This document shows, in pieces, positions 41,801 to 56,800 of a DNA stretch of 64,000 nucleotides; positions within the stretch are counted from its first letter, which is position 1, and each line of letters starts with the position of its first letter. A model generated the notes under the pieces. That model worked only from the letters and a program-made list of their open reading frames with translations. It was not told where the DNA came from and ran no database searches. Origin of the DNA: Tolypothrix sp. PCC 7712 (GTDB taxonomy: Bacteria; Cyanobacteriota; Cyanobacteriia; Cyanobacteriales; Nostocaceae); assembly GCF_025860405.1 (NCBI RefSeq), contig NZ_CP063785.1, positions 7,193,390 through 7,257,389 of the forward strand, in the 5' to 3' direction. Made by a program: the position numbers and the translations under genes.

Positions 41801-44800
41801 TATAATCTGCGTTGGCTTTACCTGGATTAATTAAGGTAAAACTGGGATTGGTAACATTCAGTTTTAATCCTTGCAGAGGTAGATCCTTAACACCAGGGAT
41901 AACTCCCGCTAGTTCTAGTAAATCAACATCACCACGATAGTTGAGTTGCAGTTGATTTTGAGCAATATTGATATCTAAATTAGTAGAAAGTTTGCTCAGT
42001 ACAGTTTGCACTTCACTGGGTAACTTAGAACTGAGCCAATTTATTAACTGTTGTTTCGGTAATTTTTCGGCATCAATGCTGTAGCTAGCATTTGCGCCAG
42101 GATTGAGAATGGTAAGCTTGGGATTGAGTACAGGTAGACTTAGCCCAGTGGTAAGTAAATCCTTCACACCAGGAATCAACGCCAGGAGTTTAACTAAATC
42201 AATGTTACCGTTATAACCGATTTCAATCTGACTATTACCGAGAACCACATCCAGGTTTTGCGCTTCAGATGCGATCGCCTGTAATACCGATTTCACCTCA
42301 GCCGGTAACTGTTGCACTAACCAATCGAGTAACTGTTGTTTTGGCAGTTGTTCAGCACTAAAGTTATAGCTAGCATTCTTACCTGGGTTGAGAATCTCAA
42401 TCTTGGGATTCAGCACAGGTAAAGATAAATTATTCAGGGGTAACTCATTTAACCCAGGAATTTCTTTAATAATTGTCGCTAAATCTAAGCTACCCTGATA
42501 ACTCAGCGCTAGTTGATTACTCCCAATGGTTGCATCCATGCGTTGCGCTACATTGAGCAGAGATTTCACCATCCCTGCAACTTCTGTAGGTAACAGCGCC
42601 ATGACTTCTTTACTCAGCCATTGAGTTAACTCTTCTTTGGGTAAACTTTCCGCCGTCAGGCTATAGTTGCGATCGCTTCCGGTTTTGTTAATTGTAAAGC
42701 TGGGATTGAGAACAGGTAAGCTTAAATTTTTGGGGGTAACAGAGTCTAAACCCGGAATAATATCTAAAGCTTTGACTAAATCAACTGAACCTAAATAGGT
42801 AATTTGGGTTTGGTTATCACCGAGAACTAAATCAATGTTGGTTAAGTTGTTTAATAATCCGGTGAGGAAATTTTGCACACTCGGATCGTTAACTAGAGTT
42901 TTAACTTGATCTACCAACCAAGTTTTAATTTGATCTACAGGGAGGCGATCTAAATTAAAGCTAAAACTCGGTGCAAGATTGGGATTAGTAATTGTAATAC
43001 TGGGATTAGTTAGGGTGAGGTTTAATCCCTTGAGTGGTAACAGGAAATCACCGAGTTGACTGGTAATTCCATCGATGATGGTTTTCAGGTTGAGATCGCC
43101 TAAGTAGCCAATTTGAATTTGATTATTCCCAAATTGTAAATCAATATTCTCAACCACACTCAGCAGTTGCTTGACAAACGACTGCACATCAGCCGGGAGT
43201 AGCTTGGTGACTGTGTTTGTTAACCATGTAACTAGTTCTTTTTTCGGTAGGCGATCGCTCTTAAAGGCGTAACTGAGATCCTGTGTACCTAAGTTGCTTA
43301 AAATCAACTGGGGATTGCTAAGTGGTAAAGCCAATCCATCCAAAGATAAATCTTTAATTCCCGGTATGACTTTGGCAATTTTGGCAATATCTAAATTACC
43401 TTGATAAGCCAGTTTTAATTGCTTGTCGCTAAATAAAACATCTACCTGTTGAGCAACATCAGAAACCGTATTCAAAATAGATTTAGCTTCTGTGGGTAAC
43501 TGTTGAACTAGCCAATTAACTAATTCTTGTTTGGGTAACTGTTCAACCGCAAAACTATAGTCAATATCCTGACTATTGGGATTAATAATTGTCAGTCGTG
43601 GATTAGTAACAGGTAACTTCAGGGTATTCAGAGGTAAATCTTTTAGCCCCGGAACTTGTTGTAAAATACTGCTAAGGTCTAATTTACCTAAATAACTGAT
43701 TTGAATCTGGTTATTACCCAGTTGTAAATCAACATTTTCTGTTAAATTTAGTAACCCATTCAGAACATTACGTACTTCTTCTGGTAATAAAGCTGCTGCT
43801 TTTCCTTTCACCCAATTGATTAATTCTTGTTTGGGTAAGCGTTCTACACTAAAGGCATAATCAACATTATTTGTACCGAGATTTAATAAAGTTAAACTCG
43901 GATTTGTCACAGGTAAATTTAACCCTGTTAACGGTAAATCTCGCACCCCAGGAATCGCCGAGATTAACTTATCTAATTGCAAATCCCCTTTGTAGGTAAT
44001 TTGCATTTGCTTGCTACCCAATACCAAATCTACTCGCTCAAAGTTTTCAATAAATAGCTGATTCAGGAGGTTTTGAGCAGCTTCAGGTAATACAGATTTG
44101 GCTTGATTAGTTAACCAATTCAGAATTGGACGTTTTGGTAGACTATCAACTGCAAAAGCATAATCTGGGTTAGTTCCTGTAGGATTGGTAATTGTGAGGC
44201 GAGGATTAGTAACAGGTAAGGTTAAACCATTTAAAGGTAATTCTTTTACCCCAGGAATCAAAGCTGCTAATTTTGCCAAATCAAGATTACCTTGATAAGC
44301 AACTTCGATTTGATTGTTTCCTAGCACCAAATCAATATTGTTAGTGAGTGCTAGGAGTTGATTTAAAACATCTTGTACGCCTTGGGGTAATAAAGATTTA
44401 CCTTGAGCAGCTAACCAGTTAACTAATTGTGCTTTCGGGAGTTTTTCGGCAACAAAAGCATAATCTGCATTAACGCTACCAGGATTAGTAATTGTAATTT
44501 TGGGATTGGTAACAGGTAAATTCAACCCAGTTAAAGGTAAATCTTTAATCCCCGGAATTACACCTATAAACTGTGTCAGGTTGAGATTACCTTGGTAAGC
44601 AATTTGGATTTGTTCTTTACCCAATACCAAATCAACATTATTAGTTAACGCCAAGAGTTTATTGACAACATCCTGTACACCTTGGGGTAGTAATGTTTTG
44701 GCTTGATTACCTAACCAATTAACTAACTGTGCCTTGGGTAAACTAGCAGCCGACAAAGCATAATTAGCACTAGCATTACCTGGATTAGTAATGGTAATTG

Positions 44801-47800
44801 TGGGATTGGTAACAGGTAAAGTTAAGCCAGTTAAAGGTAAATCCTTAATCCCCGGAATTTTATCTTTGATTTGGGCAAGATCCAGATTACCCAAGTAAGT
44901 AATTTGCAGTTGATCTCTGCCTAATACCAAATCAACATTATTAGTTAATGCTAGTAATGAATTGAGGACATCTTGTACACCCTGCGGTATTACTGTTTTA
45001 GCTTGATTACTTAACCAATTAACTAACTGTGCCTTTGGTAAACTAGCTGCACTAAATGTATAGTCAGCATTTTCTAATCCCGGATTATTAATTGTGAGTT
45101 TTGCACCTGTAACAGGCAGAGTTAAGCCATTGAGGGGGATATTCTTAACTCCCGGAATCACAGTAGCTAACTTCGCAAAATCAATCGATCCGGGATAGGT
45201 AAATTGCAGTTGTTTATCGTTAAAGGCAATATTTACCCCAGTGGTTTCGGCTAACAGAATTTGCAATAAAACTTTGACTTCTGGGGAAGCATTTGTTAAG
45301 GCTGTCAGCACTTCTTGAGGAATACCCGCCGTTGCTGTGGCTGGGTTTTTTAACCATGTCGCTAGGGTTGATGCTGAGACATTAGAAAAAGAAGAGGTAA
45401 AAGACGCTGCTTGGGGAATAGTTTGCAGATTGCGGTTATATTCTACCGTCTTTGTATCTACTGTTTGCGCTAAAACGGGATTAGCTACAGGAATTTCTGC
45501 AATTTCTTGACTAGGATTAGTTTTACTTACCGGAGTAGGTAAATTTGGCGTGGTAGCAGCTGGTGATTTCGGCGCTAATTTTTCCGTAGGTGCAGGTGGA
45601 AGCTGTGGCGGTGTGGGAATAACTAAAGTATCGGCGGGGGTACTGTCTACCTTGGTAGCGGTGACATCAATTGTGGTGATTGGTTGTGGTGTGACAAGTT
45701 TTTTCTTGCTAGCATCTGGATCTTTAAAGCTAATATCCGCAGAAATTTCTAATTTAGTTGGATTAGTAGGATCATTAGCAAAATCAACTTGCAGAAAGCC
45801 TAAATTACCTACACCTTTAAAATCTTTGCTCAAATTCAGGCTGACATCAGCATGAAACTTAGTTTTGTCTGGATTGATATAGAAACCAAGGAGTTTATTT
45901 AAGCCAAATCCAACAGATAAATCATACTTGAAATTACCCGTTAAATTACCTTGAGTTTCAAAGCCAATCCCTAAAGCCGGAACACCTAAATCTGAGGAAA
46001 GATTGAGATTAAAAAGTTTGTAGTTTTTCTGAGCATTAAACTCAAAGTAAACATCGGTATCTGTCATTGTGGTTTTGACATCTACCCCAGAAATTCCTAA
46101 CTGAGTTAAAGCATCTTCTATTAGCTTATCTAGCGATTTTGTTGTCAGTTGATTGGGATCGGTTTGGCTGACACCTTGACTGACAATTCTGCCTAAATCT
46201 TGCAGTAAAGTTGGAGAACGTCCTTTGAGTGAACCAATAATTGGTAGTTCTAAGTTATCAATTGTACCTTGAAGTGTACCAAATCCAGCTTCAATCCCTT
46301 TGATGGTTTCAACTTTATCCAGAACCCGATCAACTATATAAACTGTTTGGGGTACAACAGCCAGATTGTCATAGTTAATATCCTTGCTACTCAGTTTATA
46401 GTCAATGACAGCGATATTTGTTTCTAAATCTGGTTCCAGGATTCCATCATCTATACCTTGAACAGTAATGGTTTTTAATTGATACCATTCCTCTGGTTTA
46501 AAGGTAACTTGCAGCGTATCAACTAACTTACCATCTTTGTCAATAAAGCCTAGTTGTTTCTTATCTTCACCAGCAGCATTTTTCTTGGTGGTGTTAGTTT
46601 TTAAAGTCAGGGTGACATCAGATGAAGGTTCACTGAGTAGAGAGATTTCAAACTGAGATGTGCGAATTGTATCGCCATTATTGGTTTTGAATGAATCATC
46701 TTCAATGGCAATAGTCCGATTTCCACCTTGAACAATCCGCACCCCAGGAACATCGTTATCAATAATATTCAGGCTGGCGGTTGTTGAACTAGTATCTCCT
46801 AATTTATAGCCGCCACCAGAGAGTAATGTTACCGTGACTGTTTCGGAAGGAATCCTGGCTGCATTTCCGGCTTTAATTTGACTAGCGACAGTATCATTAA
46901 CGGTTAGTTCTAATGTTCCCGTGTAATTAATGACGTTACTGTTTACAGGAGAATCTATTTTGCTAACATTCCAAGTAGCACCATTTTGTAAGCTGGCATT
47001 AATACCATTACCAGTCAAATCGTTAATTATGCCACTGGTTTTATTTGTGGCATTAGCATTAGCAGTATTAGCACTATAATTAATTTTTAAACCGTCTTCT
47101 TTCCCAGAGAGAAAACGGTTCATATTTGCCTGAATTTCTTCAGTACTGCGGGCTGTATCCCATACTCTGACTTCAGCAATATTACCGTCAAGATAATTAG
47201 CCGAGCCATTTGAAGCAATAAAGTTATTGCTACGGGTAATATTCTTAGCAATATTTTGATTACTTGCCTGTTTAATTAACTCACCGTTAATGTAAAGAGA
47301 CACATTACCATTACCGTCATTAACTGCTGCGACATGAACCCATTCATTAGTCGGTAAAGGATTGTTAGCACTCGCTATCGAAGATGTGCCATTAATAGTT
47401 TCTAGAGACAGTATTCCATTGAAAGCATACAGGCTTATTCTGTCATCATTCTGACCGTTAGCTAACTTAACAATAGTTTCTGCTTGCGACTGATGCTGAT
47501 CAACTTTGATCCAAGCTTCAATTGTAAAATCGCCACCAATTGTTGTACTTCCTAAAGTAGCGTAATCATTAGTACCATCAAAGCTAAAGGAACCTTGGGC
47601 TAATTGATTCAGAGTAACATCCTGAGTCAGGTTTCCGGTTAAGTTATTACCAAAATCAACAATACTACCTGTTGGTAAATCGACATCAACTGTAGGCAGA
47701 AGTTTAAATTCTGCTAATTGAACTGTATTTGCACCGTTGGTTTTAACGATTTCTAGGCGATAGTATTGATAAGGGGTAGTGTTCTTGAAATCAAAGGTTT

Positions 47801-50800
47801 TAGTTTCAAAGCGATTGGCAAAAGTAATCCCTGAACGTTCATCTAGTTGGGTAAATGACTTACCATCATTAGAACCCCAAATACGCCAATTCTGTGGATC
47901 TCGGCTCGGAGAATCATTAGCAGAAGTGATGGCATAACTTTTAATAACAGCCGTATTTTCTAATTTATATTGCAGCCAGTTATCAATAACATTTGGGATA
48001 TCTGACTGCATATCAGTGCGCCATTTAGTATTGATGTTACCATCAGCGGCTTTTTCTTTTTCTTCTCCTGTGAGAGAAGTAGTATTGTCAACGTTAATTT
48101 CCTTGACTTTCAAGGAAGGTTGTATGGCATTGCCCAGAACATCTAAACGTAAAGTTGTTTTACCATCACTGCTAGATACGGTAGAAACATTATTAATTGT
48201 GAAACTTACATCTTCGATTTTCTTATCATCAATGGGAACAATCGGAATAAGAATTTGATTACCAAAAACCCGAACTTTACCTATATTACCATCTGTCCCA
48301 ATTGATTGATAATCTGAGTCTTTTATCGCTGTACCACCGCTAATTTTGTAGTTGATTTCCAGCCCTGTATTATCAACAGGAAGGGCATAAACAGGCGCGT
48401 CAAAGTTCCCTACTTGCCAAACTGCACCATTTTTGAGAGTGCCATCAATACCGTTATTTGTATAGTCGGTTAAGGTTTCGGGATTGAGGTTAGTGGGATT
48501 GGCATCATTAATGCTGTAGTAAGTTTTTAAACCGTTTTCTGCACCTGTGAGAAAACGATTCATATTTTGCCGAATTTGGTCGCTACTACGGGCTGTATCC
48601 CAAACTCTTACTTCGGTGATATTGCCATCAAAATATTCATTACTCCAGTTACTTTTACCAATAAAGTTACTGTTACGGGCAATATTATTGACGATGGTTT
48701 GACCACTGGCTTGTGTAGCTAACTCACCATTAAGGTAAATAGCAGCATTACCTTTACCATCATTAACTGCGGCGACATGAATCCATTGATTAATAGCTAA
48801 TACTTGATCTGTCGTGATAGTTGTCTGGTTACCACTACCGTTGCGAGTGTTTAACTGTAGTTTACCTGTATTATCAAACTTGAAAAGGATATTATCTTTA
48901 TCTTGACCATTTCCTAAGTCAAGAATGGTGGCATAATCTTGATATTTATCAATCTTAATCCAGGCTTCAAGGGTAAAGTCGCCACCAATTTTGGGATCGC
49001 CCAGAGTAACATAGTCATCAACTCCATCCAAGACTAAAGTCCCTTGTTCGCCAAGATTGCGATCTAATTGAACAACAAAATATCCTGGTGTAGAGTAGAT
49101 TTCGGCGGCGGATCTACCAGCACTGATGCTAGCTGTGGGAAGATCGTTATCTTGAATGAGGACAGTTACAGGTTTGAGGTTCGCACCAATATTGTTATAG
49201 AGTGGATCTTCGCCACTAACCTCAAAGGCGATCGCACTTCTTTGTAAATACTCTACCTTGTTGTCATCAACGGCAGCAATTTGCAGGGTTTGGGCTTTAT
49301 CCCAGTTTTGCGCGTTAAAAGTAATGGTGATGGTATCGCCGGGTTTTTTACCAACAAAGTAAAATTCATCATCCTGGGGTGTCAGTGTGACAACAACTTT
49401 ACCTGTGGGTTGGCTAGCAAGTTTAATACTAAAGGCATCCTGAGTTCCTTCAGTAGTAATTGGTAAAGGAGTAATGACAAATCCCGCTTTGTCATTATCA
49501 TCCAGATTGGTAACAACTAAATCGTTAGTAGGCGAAGAAACGAAGATATCACTAAATTTGTTGCTATCACCTGCAACCAGGTTTTCGGCTACCGAACCAA
49601 AGACAACATAGCTACCATCCCCACTAATCGCCGGATTATAACTGTTATCAGTCCCTTGGGCGTTATTATTCGCAACATTGAGGCGTTCGATTTGCTTGGT
49701 AGTGCGATCGTAACGGAAAATATCTTTTTTACCGTTAGTGTCATCTGCTACTAGGTTACTAGCTTCCGACTCAAAGACGACATAGCGTCCATCGCCACTA
49801 ATAGTAGGATCTAAACTATCGCCGTTACCTTGAGTACCATCGCTACTAACACTGATGCGTTGAGTTTGTTTAGTAGTGCGATCATAAATAAAGATATCTT
49901 TTTTGCCGTTGGTGTCACCGCTTACCAGGTTACTAGCATCGGATTCAAAAACAATATAGCGCCCATCAGCACTGACTGAAGCGATCGCACTATTGCCATT
50001 TGCTTGTGTACCATCGCTAGCAACACTAATGCGCTGTATACCTTCTCCGGCGGTAATTACAGATTCTGTGACAGTTGTGGCAGTGTTAGCATTGAGTTTA
50101 AATTCCGCTAATTGAACCGCACCACCGCTTTTAGGATCGATTCCATGATTAGACAGAATATTGAGGCGATAGTAACTATATTGTTTGGCGTTATTTAATT
50201 GGAAAGTCTTGGTTTCCAAACGAGTACTAAAGTTAATCCCTGTTTGTTCATCAATTTTTTCAAAGGTGATACCATCATTGGAGCCGAGTAATTGCCAATC
50301 TTTGGGATCTCGTTCTGAAAAATCATTAGCAGAGGTAATCGAGTAGCTGTTGACTACAACGTTACTGACTGGATATGCATACTGAATCCAACCAGAGGAA
50401 CCAAAAATTAACCATTTAGTATTTGTGTCGTTATCAAATGCTTTGTCTTTTTCTTCACCAGTAGGAGAATTGGTAATAGAAACGGAAATAGTCCCGCCAG
50501 TGGTGTTAATGGGGTTAGTAACAACTTTGCTAACAATGGTGCGAGTGGTAGTGCGATCGTAAATGAAGATATCTTTTTTGCCGTTATTATCACCTGCTAC
50601 CAAGTTATCAGCATCAGATTCAAAGATAATATAGCGTCCATCAGCAGTAATTACAGGATTATCGCTATTACCAGTTGCTTGTTGATTACTATTGCTGAGG
50701 TTTATCCGTTGGGTTTGATTGGTAGTGCGATCGCGAATGAAAATATCTCGCTGACTATTCGTATCATCCGATACTAAGTTGCTGCCATCGGATTCAAAGA

Positions 50801-53800
50801 CAACATAGCGTCCATCAGCATTGATTGCAGGGTTAAAACTATGATCGTTTGCTTGTGTACCATTATTGTTGAGGTTCAGCCGTTGAGTTGCTTGAGTAGT
50901 GCGATCGTAGATAAATATATCTGTCTTGCTATTAGTATCACCGGACACTAGATTGCTAGCCAATGATGTAAAAACTACGTAGCGTCCATCAGCACTAATC
51001 GCAGGCTGAAAACTCTGATTATTCCCTTGAATACCATCACTACTGACGCTAATGCGTTCAGTTTCCTTGGTATTGCGATCGTAGATGAAAACGTCTGAGT
51101 TAGAGTTACTATCATTTTCTACTAAGTTGTTGGCAAAGGATGAGAAAATCACATAACGTCCATCAGCGCTAATAGTAGGAGAATCAAATAGGCTACTAGC
51201 AGAATTTGCTTGTGTACCATCTGCGGCAATACTTACCCGATCAACTAATCTATCGCTGATGCTAAAACCTAGTTGATAGTCGGCGGTGTCATTGTAGTTG
51301 GGGTCAAGACTTTGAACTTGATGTCCTATTGTATAAGCAATTGCCCCATCTTGAACGCGATCGTCTTGGGGAATAATGGAAAAAGATTGAGGTTGATTCC
51401 AGTTGTCTGGGGTGAAGATTAAATCAACAACTTGATTAGCAGTTGTATCTCCAGTTTTCTGGAGTAATCCTTCCCTGACATTTTGACTAAAGATACTGAC
51501 TTTAACTTGATCTGTCGGCTTACTAGTCAGTTCAAGGCTGAAATTAACAGGAATATTACTATTTTCTTGTGTTTGGTATTTCAGACTTTGGACAGGTTGT
51601 CCTTGGGCATTTTTTAGTAGTAATCCGGCTTTATCGTTATCTTGAATTGTCAGAGTTTGACGGTGATTTTCTGGTTGATTAGTATTAACACGATAACTAG
51701 TATCTTCTGCTAGTTTTAGGTTAATAATTTCATTACCTTCTAGAATTTGATCGTCAATTGCTTGAACTGTAATTTCACCTATGGTTTCTCCTTCAGGAAT
51801 GACAATAGCTTGGTATTGTTTCTGATATTGCAGCGTACCATCAGCCTTACCAATAACTGTATCTAAGTCATTATCTTGGTCTAAATCTATAAATAAAGGC
51901 GCACTATTGCCCCCCATATTCCAGGTATTAGTTGGAGTATTATTATCGAGGGTAAACTGAGGGTTTTTGGCTGTACCAATGTTGCGATAAAAGGAAACTT
52001 TACCATCTTTACCACCAACAAATAAATCTAAATCGCCATCGCCATCAAAATCTACCAAATTCGGTTTACTATCATCACCAACATCAATACCCTTAAAGGG
52101 ATTATTTGCATCTGCTTGGGGAGTTAAGATTGGCTGTATGCTTGTACCAGTATTTTTTGTCCCAGTATTTAGATAATACTTAATTGTGCCATCGCCGGCA
52201 CCGATAATTGCATCTAAATCACCATCTCGATCAATATCTGCGAAAGTAGGCGCACTGTTGGTGATTGTTGGTTGTCCAATTATTTCTAGCTTTTGCAGTG
52301 GTGCAAATTTAATTCCTTTACTATCACTGATATTTTCAGAATAAGAGAGATTCCCTGTGGAACTACCAATAACTAGATCTAAATCTCCATCTTGATCGAT
52401 ATCGGCAAAGGTTGGTGTACTATTACCATCAACCTTAATAGCTGTGAAGGGATTACTACTACCTGTTTCTGCACTAAAGAAGGGAGTCGCTGTAGTACCA
52501 ATGTTGCGATAAAACTGGACGACACCATTACCGTTACCAACTACTAAATCTAAATCTCCATCTTTATCGAGATCTGCAAAATTAGGATTACTGAACTTAC
52601 CAACATTAATTCCATTAAAAGGATTTTTTGCTTCAGTTTGTGTTTGGAAGTAGTTGGTATTAAAAGTGAAATCTTGTTTCCAAGTAGCACTACTACCATC
52701 AAAGGAAAAGAATACTGGTAACCCTCCTTTGGGTGCAGGCCGATCTAAAATTACTTTGACTGTGTTAAATGCGCTGCTATTTTCCGCAAAGGTAGTATTA
52801 GTTCCCTGGATTGTTACCAGAGGTAGAGATGGATTAGGACGTTCGAGAGTGACAAGTTTATCAATACTATTGTTGATATCTTGATTCGTAACAGTAATAG
52901 GAATACCTAACCCATTGTAATTAGAGTCATTACTGCTACTTTTTGCTTGAATATCGTAAGTAATATCACCATCAATAACATTATCAGCTTTACCCGTAAC
53001 TGTCACTAATTGATATTGATCCCAGTTATCAGGAGTAAAGGTAATTATAGAGATACTGAGGCTACTTTCTTTGATATTTAATCCAGTGAAATCTACCGTA
53101 ACGCTACTACTTGGTTTGGTTTTTAGCCGAATAGCAAATGTTTCACTTTCGCCACTTTCTTTAGTTTGCAATGGACGGAAACTAGAAGCAATTATCGCTT
53201 TAGGTTTACCCTGTGCATCTAAATTTGTATCATCAAAGCTGACATTAGCTAATTTAAACCCAACAATATTACTATCAATTAAAGCGATGGTTTTACTGTT
53301 AGCATTTGCATCAACAGTGTAGCTGTTTCCAGAATTCAAGGTAATGGTAATTTCTTCGGACAATTCCTTGATATCGTCAGCAATAGGGACAACAGGTAAA
53401 GCAACAGAAATTTCACCCTTGGGAATTGTGACAGAATAAGTATTGTTAGCACCTGTTGGAAATTTACTGGAGTAATCAATATCCTGAGTTGCTGTACCAC
53501 CAATGCTATAGCTAACTGTTAAATCTTGATCAACTACATGGTCTAGTTGAACAACAAATTGAGCCACTTCTAAACTATTTTCTTGAATGCGTGGGTCTTT
53601 GTTGTTTAAGGTAGGATCACCTACAGCAAAAATACTAACTTTGGGTGTACCTAAATTTTGTGCTGCTACACCTTCTTTTACTATTGTTTGTAAAGGAGGT
53701 GTAATTGTAACAGGAAGACTAAGATTGAGGTTCTGATAGTTAGCATCACTACTAGTAAGTTGAGCTTGTAAATTAAAATCAGCAGTGACTCCTTCAATAT

Positions 53801-56800
53801 TTATAGTTTGTAATTTATCCCAATTAGTCGCATTAAAAGTGACACTATTACCAGGTTTTAACGCCACACCAATGGGAGTTACATCTACAGCTAGTTTATA
53901 CTTACCGCTACTATATTTTGTACCAGATGCACCGTAATACTCACTATAAACAACTTGAATATAGTATGTATCAGCTTTGCTGACAGTATATTCTAGTAAG
54001 GAATCCCAATCATCTCCAGAGGTATCATCATTTTTAGCAACTATTTCACCCAGAGAGTTTAAGAGATTTATTTGAGAATCTAGTGTTGATAAATTGGGTT
54101 TTCTTGCATCAGTATCAATTTTAAGTTTATCGCCTGGTTTAAGGTCAATCTTAAAAGTATCAATGTCTTTGTTACTACTGATTGCACCCTCAAATCTGAA
54201 AGAACTGGTGGTAATCGCAATAGCATTAACGAGTTGGTTGTTGTTATCTGTTCCTTCGGTTTTTGTAGTTGTACCTGTAGGTAAGGAAGCAGATGTTGTT
54301 GGTGCAGGGGGATTAAATTTAACAATAACATCATTCAAAGGTTGGCTACCTAATTTGAGTTTCAAGGTAGCTTTACCATCTGTGACTGCTAAGGGATTTT
54401 TATCGCTAACTAACTGACCAGTTTGGTCGAGAATTAATACTTGTGGTGAATACAGTCCGCTATCTTCGATTTTTAAGGTAGTGTTAATAGAATCGACAAT
54501 CGCACCATTTTGTTTGAGGAAGTAATTGGAGATTGTCTTATTACCTGTCGTATCTAAATCAAAGTGATAGGGTTGAATCTTAATATCTAAGTTTTCAATA
54601 TTTTCTTTAATTGCATCTGGTAACCCCATAAAATAGATGCGGATTTTGGAAGCATCTACAACACTGTTACCAGCAATCTTTAAGTCTTCACTGTTAGGGA
54701 CAATAATCCCTTTTGTTTGGGTACTGGGATCGAAAGAAACTCTACGATATTGAGAACTGAGATAATCTACCCCTTCAATAACGGTATTACCAGCTGTGAT
54801 GGTATATTTCACCCACAACCCCAAGGAAGAGAGAACAGGTTTATCCGCTTTTAATTCAATATAACCAATTGTTCCTGAATCTTCACCATTAGGTAAGAAT
54901 GTATCGTATTCTTTGGCATTTTTAAAAGTGACAAACTCTAGGGTTGGTTCATTGTCATCAATATTGATGGTGTCAGATTTATTACTGCTATCAACTTCAT
55001 AGTAGCGTTTGTTACTACCAGAAGTTTGTTGAACCAATTCAACTTTTACAGATTCAGTATTTTCAGCTACTTCGTCATTAATCGGTTCAACGCCGATAAT
55101 AATTGCTTTATCACCAAGTCCTGTGTTAGCGGTAACTGTAAATTGATCGGCTGCTATATATTCTTTCTTACTACCGTCTTTGTAGCGCCAGTAGAGAAGA
55201 TAGTCAGCACCTTTAGCTGTGTCGATAAATTCACCGCGAATAACTTGATTACCTGTAGTTTTTAGGTATTTGTCAGAGTCAGATGCATCTTTTTTAGTGA
55301 CAGCATCAACCTTTAGTTTTAAGGCGAAGTCTTCTGTTCTTTGGCGGTCAAAAGTTAGCTCGAATTCGGCATTATCTCCGATATTTTCTGAGCCATCTTT
55401 AATTTTAGTAATCCCTATTTTTGGTTCATCATCAATCAGATTAAAAGTGATTGAACTGTTAGATGAATCAACTGTATAACCTTGGTTAGGGGTACTATCT
55501 AAAGAGACTGTAAAGTTTTCATCTCCTTCTCGAATGTCATCATCATTAATCGTGATAGTAACCGGAATAGGATTGTTTTTTCCCCCTTGTCCTGTGCGAA
55601 TATCTATATTTGTGAAGAAATAGTCTTGTTTTTCTCCATAACTTGCAGAGCCTCCAAGATTAAACTTAACTGTAAACGGTTGAGAAGCAGGGCGATCTAA
55701 AATTAGGTTAAATTGAGCATTTTGGATATTTTCTGAGCCAAAGCTATCTTTGATTTTTTCAATGCTAATTACAGGTTCATTATCCTTGATAGTTACGGTA
55801 GCAGAACTGGTGTTAATTGAATAAGCATTAGAAGGATCGGGTAATAAGGTGACTCTTACTTTCTCTCCAGACTCTCCAGTGAGTAAGTCATCCTTAATAG
55901 GGATATTTATCGTTGCACTATTCCCAGATAATTTGACGTATTTGGCTACATACTGAGGTTGAGGAATATTATCAATATCATTGCTATTTGCTCCAGAGAT
56001 AGGTTCAACCTTGTAAAAAACTTTTACCTCTCCTGAAACATCACGATTAGATCTAATAGTAAATCTTGCAGTTTCGCCTTCTGTTACTTCTGATGTAGAA
56101 GTTGTAATAGAAACTTGATATTTGGTGGATGGAATCTCATTAGGAAGAATAAAATTTGCAGCGGGAATAACTTGCTTAGAAATAGATGGACTAGACCATT
56201 TCAGAATCGCTCGCCAACCACCTGTATTATTCTGAAAATTCATCTGAAAGGGATACCATTGTCCTCCAGTTAAAGAGATATTACCTGTGTATTCACCAGT
56301 ACCATTATTCCATTTATCAATAATTCTTGTATTATTTACCCATAGACGTACACCGTCATCAATGTCCGCGTAGAAAGTGTAATTTCCACTATCAGGTGCA
56401 TAAACATAACCCGTCCAAATTATCCCTTTATCGTCATTTCCATTTACAAAATCAAAATTCTCATCGTTTTGTGCATAATTAATATTATCAATGTCATAAC
56501 GCGTACCTCTACTGTCAAAAAGACCAGGGTCTTTATCTAGGTCTTTATCGTTAAAATATTCTGCTTTCAAATATAATAAATCGGTATAACCCTGCTTTGC
56601 CTCCTCAGTAACCGCTAAACTCGATTCAATACTTCCTGTTTGAACTTCTAAATTCCAATCTCCCCCTAAATTTGCATTTCCGGTAATATCTGTAGAACCT
56701 GCAATATCAGCCCCGGTAATTTCGCTTAATTGCTGAAGAAACTCCTCGCCTATTCCTGAAGCTACATCACAACCAAACAGCAAAATATCAGCATTTTCTG

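Noticed and set aside
39740..45400. Repeat region as assembly artefact
   Set aside because: Units differ at most positions and keep one frame throughout, so collapse or false expansion is unlikely to explain the array as a whole.
34515..55479. Many short plus-strand ORFs opposite the giant gene
   Set aside because: Serine/leucine-rich antisense products without family likeness, explained by the codon use of the long real frame.
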